Below are positions 7,073 to 11,474 of a stretch of DNA of 11,474 bases, piece after piece (the stretch's first letter is position 1; each line of letters begins with the position of its first letter). Made by a program: the position numbers and the translations under genes. The notes under the pieces were generated by a model. It worked only from the letters and a program-made list of their open reading frames with translations. It was not told where the DNA came from and ran no database searches. Source of the stretch: an uncultured Bacteroides sp. (lineage in GTDB: Bacteria > Bacteroidota > Bacteroidia > Bacteroidales > Bacteroidaceae); NCBI GenBank assembly GCA_900551645.1, contig URWP01000069.1:1-11474 (forward strand), in the 5' to 3' direction.

Positions 7073-9907
7073 ATGGAATATAATTTCAGAGAGATTGAGA
7101 AGAAATGGCAGCAGAAATGGGTGGACAACAAGACCTATAAAGTTGTCGAAGACGAATCGAAGAAAAAGTTCTATGTATTGAACATGTTCCCTTATCCGTC
7201 GGGAGCCGGATTGCACGTAGGTCATCCGCTTGGATATATTGCCAGTGATATCTATGCCCGATATAAGCGTTTGCAGGGATTCAATGTACTGAATCCGATG
7301 GGTTATGATGCTTATGGACTGCCAGCCGAGCAGTATGCTATCCAGACCGGGCAGCATCCGGCTATCACTACTGTCAACAATATCAACCGTTATCGTCAGC
7401 AGTTGGATAAGATTGGTTTCAGCTTTGACTGGGATCGTGAAGTCCGTACTTGCGAACCTGATTATTACCATTGGACACAATGGGCATTCCAGAAGATGTT
7501 CAATAGCTTTTATTGCAATACTTGTGGCAAAGCTGAGCCAATCAGTGAACTGATTAAGCATTTTGAAGAAAAAGGTACCGAGGGACTGGACGTAGCCTGC
7601 AGTGAAGATTTGAGTTTTACTGCCGAAGAATGGAATGCTAAGACTGATAAAGAAAAACAGGAAACTTTGATGAATTACCGGATTGCCTATTTGGGTGAAA
7701 CCATGGTAAACTGGTGTCCGCAGCTGGGAACTGTATTGGCGAACGATGAGGTGGTAGATGGTGTTTCCGAACGTGGAGGTTATCCGGTTGTTCAGAAAAA
7801 AATGCGTCAGTGGTGCTTGCGTGTTTCTGCATATGCACAGCGCTTACTCGATGGATTGGATACCATTGACTGGACAGATTCACTGAAAGAAACACAGCGT
7901 AACTGGATTGGCCGTTCCGAAGGTACGGAAGTACGCTTCAAGGTAAAGGACAGTGATTTGGAGTTTACTATCTTCACAACCCGTGCTGATACGATGTTCG
8001 GTGTGACTTTCATGGTGTTGGCTCCGGAAAGTGAATTGGTTCCGCAACTGACCACCGAAGCCCAGAAGGCTGAAGTTGAGGCTTATCTGGACCGTACAAA
8101 GAAGCGTACCGAGCGCGAACGTATTTCCGACCGTCGGGTAACTGGTGTGTTCAGTGGTTCGTATGCTATCAATCCGTTTACGGGTGATGCTGTTCCGGTA
8201 TGGATCAGTGATTATGTATTGGCTGGATATGGAACCGGTGCTATTATGGCGGTTCCTGCTCACGATAGCCGTGACTATGCGTTTGCCAAACATTTCAATC
8301 TGCCGATTATTCCGTTGGTAGAAGGTTGCGATGTCAGCGAAGAAAGTTTCGATGCCAAGGAAGGTATTGTTTGCAATTCGCCGAAAGCCGGTGTCACTCC
8401 GTATTGCGACTTGAATCTGAACGGACTGACCATTAAGGAAGCCATTGCCGCTACCAAGAAATATGTGAAGGAACATCAATTGGGACGTGTGAAAGTAAAT
8501 TATCGTCTGCGTGATGCTATCTTCTCCCGCCAGCGTTACTGGGGCGAACCGTTCCCGGTTTATTATAAGGACGGTATGCCTTACATGATTGACGAAAACA
8601 AGTTGCCTCTGCAGTTGCCCGAAGTAGCCAAGTTTCTGCCGACAGAAACCGGTGAACCTCCATTGGGACATGCTACCAAGTGGGCCTGGGATGTAGAAAA
8701 AGGCGAAGTGGTAGAAAATGCCAAGATAGATAATGTAACCATATTCCCGCTCGAACTGAATACCATGCCAGGATTTGCCGGTTCTTCGGCTTATTACTTG
8801 CGCTACATGGACCCGCATAACGATAAGGCGCTGGTATCTGAAAAGGCTGACCATTACTGGCAGAATGTAGACCTTTATGTAGGTGGTACCGAACATGCTA
8901 CCGGTCACTTGATTTATTCCCGTTTCTGGAACAAGTTCCTGTTTGACCTGGGAGTAAGCATCAAGGAAGAACCGTTCCAGAAATTGGTGAACCAGGGTAT
9001 GATTCAGGGACGCAGTAATTTTGTATATCGTATCAAGGATACTAATACTTTTGTTTCATTCGGTCTGAAAGATCAGTACGATGTGACTCCGTTGCATGTG
9101 GATGTCAACATCGTATCGAACGATGTACTGGATGTGGAAGCCTTCAAGAACTGGCGTCCGGAGTACAACAATGCTGAATTCATTCTGGAAGACGGCAAAT
9201 ATATCTGTGGATGGGCTGTTGAAAAGATGAGTAAGTCTATGTACAACGTAGTCAATCCGGATATGATTGTCGAGAAATATGGTGCCGACACCCTGCGTAT
9301 GTACGAAATGTTCCTGGGACCGGTTGAACAGTCCAAACCTTGGGATACCAACGGTATTGACGGTGTTCACCGTTTCCTGAAAAAACTGTGGAACCTGTTC
9401 TACGGTCGTACCGGAGAATTCCTGCCACAGGAAGCAGAACCTACCAAGGAAGAACTGAAATCCATCCATAAGCTTATCAAGAAGGTAAGTGGTGACATTG
9501 AAGTCTTCTCTTACAATACTTCCATCAGTGCGTTCATGATTTGTGTGAACGAACTGACTGCCCTGAAGTGCCGCAACAAGGCCGTATTGAGTGATTTAGT
9601 GGTATTGCTTGCACCGTTTGCTCCACATTTGGCTGAAGAGTTGTGGGAAGCCCTCGGACATGCTACTACTGTATGCGATGCCCAATGGCCGGCTTATAAC
9701 GAAGACTACCTGAAAGAAGATACCGTGAAGTATACCATTTCGTTTAATGGAAAGGCACGTTTCACCATGGAATTCCCGGCAGATGCCGACAATGAAACTA
9801 TTCAGGCAGCCGTGATGAGTGAAGAGCAGTCTCAGAAATGGATTGACGGAAAGACTCCGAAGAAGGTAATCATCGTTCCGAAGAAGATCGTGAACATCGT
9901 TCTTTAA
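7073..9907 (+). CDS. leuS: Leucine--tRNA ligase (LeuRS)
   Basis: A 944-residue class I aminoacyl-tRNA synthetase that charges tRNA-Leu with leucine using ATP in the cytoplasm. ATG 7073 (MEYNFREIEKKWQ) is chosen over the in-frame TTG at 7025 because family N termini begin this way and the TTG lies at the likely transcription start. Seen: the HIGH motif as HVGH (residues 48-51), the KMSKS motif intact (718-722), and a CP1 editing domain with TTRADTMFG (from 302) and GTGAIMAVPAHDSRDY. Asp401 of the latter aligns with the Asp of E. coli LeuRS (Asp345) needed for hydrolysis of mischarged tRNA. The C-terminal tRNA-binding domain ends in VPKKIVNIVL. It is longer than E. coli LeuRS (860). Extra sequence lies at about 148-205, starting with CNTC, and before KMSKS at about 645-715. 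The canonical CCWRC zinc segment after WCP (Cys215) is replaced by a Cys-free VSERGGYP. It probably heads an operon with the YitT-like gene. Confidence 0.98.
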   Translation: MEYNFREIEKKWQQKWVDNKTYKVVEDESKKKFYVLNMFPYPSGAGLHVGHPLGYIASDIYARYKRLQGFNVLNPMGYDAYGLPAEQYAIQTGQHPAITTVNNINRYRQQLDKIGFSFDWDREVRTCEPDYYHWTQWAFQKMFNSFYCNTCGKAEPISELIKHFEEKGTEGLDVACSEDLSFTAEEWNAKTDKEKQETLMNYRIAYLGETMVNWCPQLGTVLANDEVVDGVSERGGYPVVQKKMRQWCLRVSAYAQRLLDGLDTIDWTDSLKETQRNWIGRSEGTEVRFKVKDSDLEFTIFTTRADTMFGVTFMVLAPESELVPQLTTEAQKAEVEAYLDRTKKRTERERISDRRVTGVFSGSYAINPFTGDAVPVWISDYVLAGYGTGAIMAVPAHDSRDYAFAKHFNLPIIPLVEGCDVSEESFDAKEGIVCNSPKAGVTPYCDLNLNGLTIKEAIAATKKYVKEHQLGRVKVNYRLRDAIFSRQRYWGEPFPVYYKDGMPYMIDENKLPLQLPEVAKFLPTETGEPPLGHATKWAWDVEKGEVVENAKIDNVTIFPLELNTMPGFAGSSAYYLRYMDPHNDKALVSEKADHYWQNVDLYVGGTEHATGHLIYSRFWNKFLFDLGVSIKEEPFQKLVNQGMIQGRSNFVYRIKDTNTFVSFGLKDQYDVTPLHVDVNIVSNDVLDVEAFKNWRPEYNNAEFILEDGKYICGWAVEKMSKSMYNVVNPDMIVEKYGADTLRMYEMFLGPVEQSKPWDTNGIDGVHRFLKKLWNLFYGRTGEFLPQEAEPTKEELKSIHKLIKKVSGDIEVFSYNTSISAFMICVNELTALKCRNKAVLSDLVVLLAPFAPHLAEELWEALGHATTVCDAQWPAYNEDYLKEDTVKYTISFNGKARFTMEFPADADNETIQAAVMSEEQSQKWIDGKTPKKVIIVPKKIVNIVL

Positions 9908-9917
9908 ACCGGACAAG

Positions 9918-10814
9918 ATGGAATTATTGATGAAAAGAAAATTAGGCCGGGAGTCGAGAGACTACCTGGCCATCACTTTCGGTCTGATCTGTTATTCCAT
10001 CGGATGGGCGGCTTTTATGCTCCCTTATCAGATTACGACGGGAGGTGTGACGGGTATCGCTGCTATCATTTATTACGTTACCGGGATAGAAATCCAGGTT
10101 TCCTATTTCATTATCAATGCTATCTTCATGGGGTTTGCTTTGAAGATACTGGGACCTAAGTTCAGTGTGAAGACTGTTTATGCTATTTTCATGTTGACTT
10201 TTCTGCTTTGGTTGTTCCAGACGATATTGAAAGATGAAGACGGTAATCTGCCTCAGCTTTTAGGACCGGGACAGGACTTTATGGCTTGTGTAATCGGAGC
10301 TGGTCTGTTAGGGTTCGGTATTGGCATTGTCTTCTGCAATAACGGAAGTACTGGTGGAACGGATATCATTGCCTGGATTATAAACAAATACAAGGATGTG
10401 ACGCTGGGACGGATGATGATGTATTGTGATATTGTCATCATTTCTTCGTGTTATTTCATTTTCCATGATTGGCGGCGTGTATTGTTCGGTTTCTGCGTAC
10501 TCTTTATCATGAGTATTGTAATTGATTATGTCATCAACAGTACCCGACAGTCGGTACAGTTCCTGATTTTCTCGAAACATCACAACGAAATCGCTGAAGG
10601 AATTTCTACTCGGGTAAACCGGGGAGTTACTTTACTTGATGGTCAGGGCTGGTACAGCAAGAAGGACATCAAAGTCGTTGTAGTATTGGCCAAGAAAAGT
10701 GAATCATTGGATATCTTCCGTTTGGTGAAGGATATTGATCCGGACGCGTTTATCTCGCAGAGTAACGTAGTCGGTGTATATGGCGAAGGCTTTGATAAGC
10801 TGAAAGTGAAGTGA
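9918..10814 (+). CDS. YitT family membrane protein with C-terminal DUF2179 domain
   Basis: A 298-residue inner-membrane protein. ATG 9918 lies 10 bases after the leuS stop; ATG 9930 (MKRKLGRES) is an equally plausible start. Seen: about five to six hydrophobic segments between residues 15 and 210, with a conserved-looking glycine-rich TTGGVTGIA after the first and NNGSTGGTDIIA after the fourth. Both are typical of the YitT (DUF161) membrane domain, which looks like an internal duplication. A soluble C-terminal domain follows from about residue 215, with GVTLLDGQGWYS, KVVVVLAKKSE and the ending DPDAFISQSNVVGVYGEGF. This is the DUF2179 pattern found in YitT proteins, related to PII-like folds and inferred to be cytoplasmic and regulatory. 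The transported substrate of the family is not established, so none is given. The close spacing implies co-transcription with leuS, ended by the terminator at 10851-10891. Confidence 0.93.
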   Translation: MELLMKRKLGRESRDYLAITFGLICYSIGWAAFMLPYQITTGGVTGIAAIIYYVTGIEIQVSYFIINAIFMGFALKILGPKFSVKTVYAIFMLTFLLWLFQTILKDEDGNLPQLLGPGQDFMACVIGAGLLGFGIGIVFCNNGSTGGTDIIAWIINKYKDVTLGRMMMYCDIVIISSCYFIFHDWRRVLFGFCVLFIMSIVIDYVINSTRQSVQFLIFSKHHNEIAEGISTRVNRGVTLLDGQGWYSKKDIKVVVVLAKKSESLDIFRLVKDIDPDAFISQSNVVGVYGEGFDKLKVK

Positions 10815-10842
10815 CAAGTTGACGAGTAGACAAGTTGGCGAG
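10813..10842 (+). repeat. Two direct copies of a 14-base unit at the end of the YitT-like gene
   Basis: GACAAGTTGACGAG (10813-10826) and GACAAGTTGGCGAG (10829-10842) differ at one base and are two bases apart, giving a 16-base period. The first copy overlaps the last two bases of the stop codon. The pair lies directly before the terminator. It may be a duplication made by slippage or part of a dispersed intergenic repeat; copy number outside the window is unknown. Confidence 0.7.
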
Positions 10843-10850
10843 GAAATATA

Positions 10851-10891
10851 GGGGTTGCAGAGGATGTGTGGTTCTCTGCAACCCCTTTTTT
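10851..10891 (+). terminator. Strong intrinsic terminator of the leuS-yitT unit
   Basis: GGGGTTGCAGAG (10851-10862) pairs perfectly with CTCTGCAACCCC (10874-10885) over 12 bp around an 11-base loop, followed by six T (10886-10891). This separates the leuS/YitT-like unit from the rdgB-like gene, which has its own promoter. Confidence 0.92.
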
Positions 10892-10914
10892 AGGTCGTTT
10901 CCGGCTGCTAGGAA

Positions 10915-10933
10915 CCGGACGATATCTGTCCGG
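10915..10933. promoter_or_regulatory. Operator-like inverted repeat upstream of the rdgB promoter
   Basis: CCGGAC (10915-10920) and GTCCGG (10928-10933) are perfectly complementary around the 7-base spacer GATATCT. The repeat ends five bases before the -33 element, and a further CCGG lies at 10901-10904. It could be a protein-binding site at about -45 to -60 or a small RNA hairpin in a read-through transcript. No regulator is suggested by the neighbours. Confidence 0.3.
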
Positions 10934-10938
10934 ATAAG

Positions 10939-10969
10939 TTTGACCTTCAGGATTATTTCTTTATTTTTG
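10939..10969 (+). promoter_or_regulatory. Bacteroides-type promoter of the rdgB-like gene
   Basis: TTTG (10939-10942), exactly 19 bases, then TATTTTTG (10962-10969). Both boxes match the Bacteroides housekeeping sigma consensus (TTTG at -33, TAnnTTTG at -7) at the standard spacing. Transcription should begin near 10976, giving a leader of about 32 bases before the ATG at 11008. This is the best promoter match in the window and supports placing the DNA in Bacteroidales. Confidence 0.8.
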
Positions 10970-11007
10970 TACGTTCGATTTTAACGGATAAACAACAGCA
11001 TAAATTT

Positions 11008-11474
11008 ATGAAGAAACTAGTTTTTGCGACCAACAATGCCCATAAGCTGGAGGAAATCCGGGCTATTCTGGGCGATAAAGTGGAAATTCTGAGTCTGAAC
11101 GATATCCATTGTCATGCCGATATTCCTGAAACAGCCGATACGCTGGAAGGAAATGCCGCGCTGAAGGCGGAATATATTCATACGCATTATGGCATGGATT
11201 GCTTTGCCGACGATACCGGTCTGGAGGTGGAAGCGCTGGGTGGTGCTCCGGGTATTTATTCGGCCCGCTATGCCGGAGGCGAGGGTCATGATTCGGAAGC
11301 CAATATGAAGAAATTGCTGAGTGAGATGGAAGGGAAGGAGAACCGTCGGGCACAGTTCCGTACAGCCATCTGTCTGATAGAAGGGGGTAAGGAAACGTTG
11401 TTCGAAGGTATTGTGAAAGGAGAGATTATCCGTGAGAAACGGGGAGGCTCTGGTTTCGGTTACGACCCGATCTT
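11008..11474 (+). CDS. rdgB: Non-canonical purine NTP pyrophosphatase, RdgB/HAM1 family (3' end missing)
   Basis: The first 155 residues of a protein usually about 195 long; the window ends within the frame. The enzyme splits dITP, ITP and XTP to monophosphate and pyrophosphate in the cytoplasm, keeping deaminated purines out of DNA and RNA. Seen: MKKLVFATNNAHKLEEI at the start (the nucleotide-binding TxNxxK segment), DTLEGNAALKA, FADDTGLEV with Asp68 and Asp69 where the family has its catalytic/metal-binding Asp pair, GAPGIYSARYAG, and GGSGFGYDPI at the cut end. All are standard RdgB/HAM1 motifs in the right order. ATG 11008 is the natural start, since family N termini begin with this strand and the promoter is about 40 bases upstream. 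It is transcribed separately from the leuS unit. Confidence 0.96.
   Translation, partial: MKKLVFATNNAHKLEEIRAILGDKVEILSLNDIHCHADIPETADTLEGNAALKAEYIHTHYGMDCFADDTGLEVEALGGAPGIYSARYAGGEGHDSEANMKKLLSEMEGKENRRAQFRTAICLIEGGKETLFEGIVKGEIIREKRGGSGFGYDPI

Noticed and set aside
6998..7561. 187-codon minus-strand open frame across the leuS promoter and 5' end
   Set aside because: It overlaps the leuS promoter and HIGH-motif region in antisense, with no family motif and no terminator or promoter of its own.
7880..8908. Long (342-codon) open frame on the minus strand inside leuS
   Set aside because: It lies wholly antisense to a clear LeuRS coding region, has no recognisable domain, and long antisense frames are common opposite genes with this codon bias.
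1..11474. CRISPR array, insertion sequence, tRNA/rRNA gene, phage or defence cassette
   Set aside because: I saw no regularly spaced repeats, transposase motifs, cloverleaf sequences or phage/defence proteins on either strand.

Overview
The window reads as ordinary chromosome from a gut-type member of the Bacteroidales (Bacteroides, Phocaeicola or Parabacteroides; the genus cannot be fixed from this stretch alone). The grounds are a Bacteroidota-style acid-flanked lipoprotein signal, a fimbrillin/Mfa2-like lipoprotein, a secreted tricorn-type protease, the absence of Shine-Dalgarno sequences, and promoter elements of the Bacteroides type (TTTG at -33, TAnnTTTG at -7). Every recognisable gene is on the + strand.

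Layout. (1) 1-1400: 3' part of an acetyl-CoA hydrolase / succinyl-CoA:acetate CoA-transferase gene, cut by the left edge and closed by a terminator. (2) 1556-2524: a lipoprotein of the fimbrillin/FimB-Mfa2 type, alone between two terminators. (3) 2753-5980: a 1075-residue exported tricorn-like S41 protease with its own probable promoter and a hairpin-rich 3' end. (4) 6147-6581: a small exported cysteine-rich protein that I do not recognise. (5) 6582-7008: about 430 bases with no credible gene, holding a long imperfect inverted repeat and an intrinsic terminator. (6) 7073-9907 and 9918-10814: leuS followed 10 bases later by a YitT/DUF2179 membrane protein, probably one transcript, closed by a strong terminator. 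(7) 11008-11474: the 5' part of an rdgB/HAM1 nucleotide-pyrophosphatase gene, with a textbook Bacteroides promoter, cut by the right edge.

How the genes relate. The window is a series of short, separately terminated units rather than one pathway. CoA-transferase, LeuRS and RdgB are housekeeping functions (acetate/succinate metabolism, translation, nucleotide-pool cleaning). The lipoprotein, tricorn-like protease and small cysteine-rich protein are envelope or periplasmic proteins with no obvious shared function. I see no insertion sequence, CRISPR array, tRNA, rRNA, phage gene or defence system, and I do not find a convincing new multi-gene system. The parts most worth a second look are the non-coding block 6582-7008, the orphan cysteine-rich protein, and the altered active-site neighbour in the tricorn-like protease.
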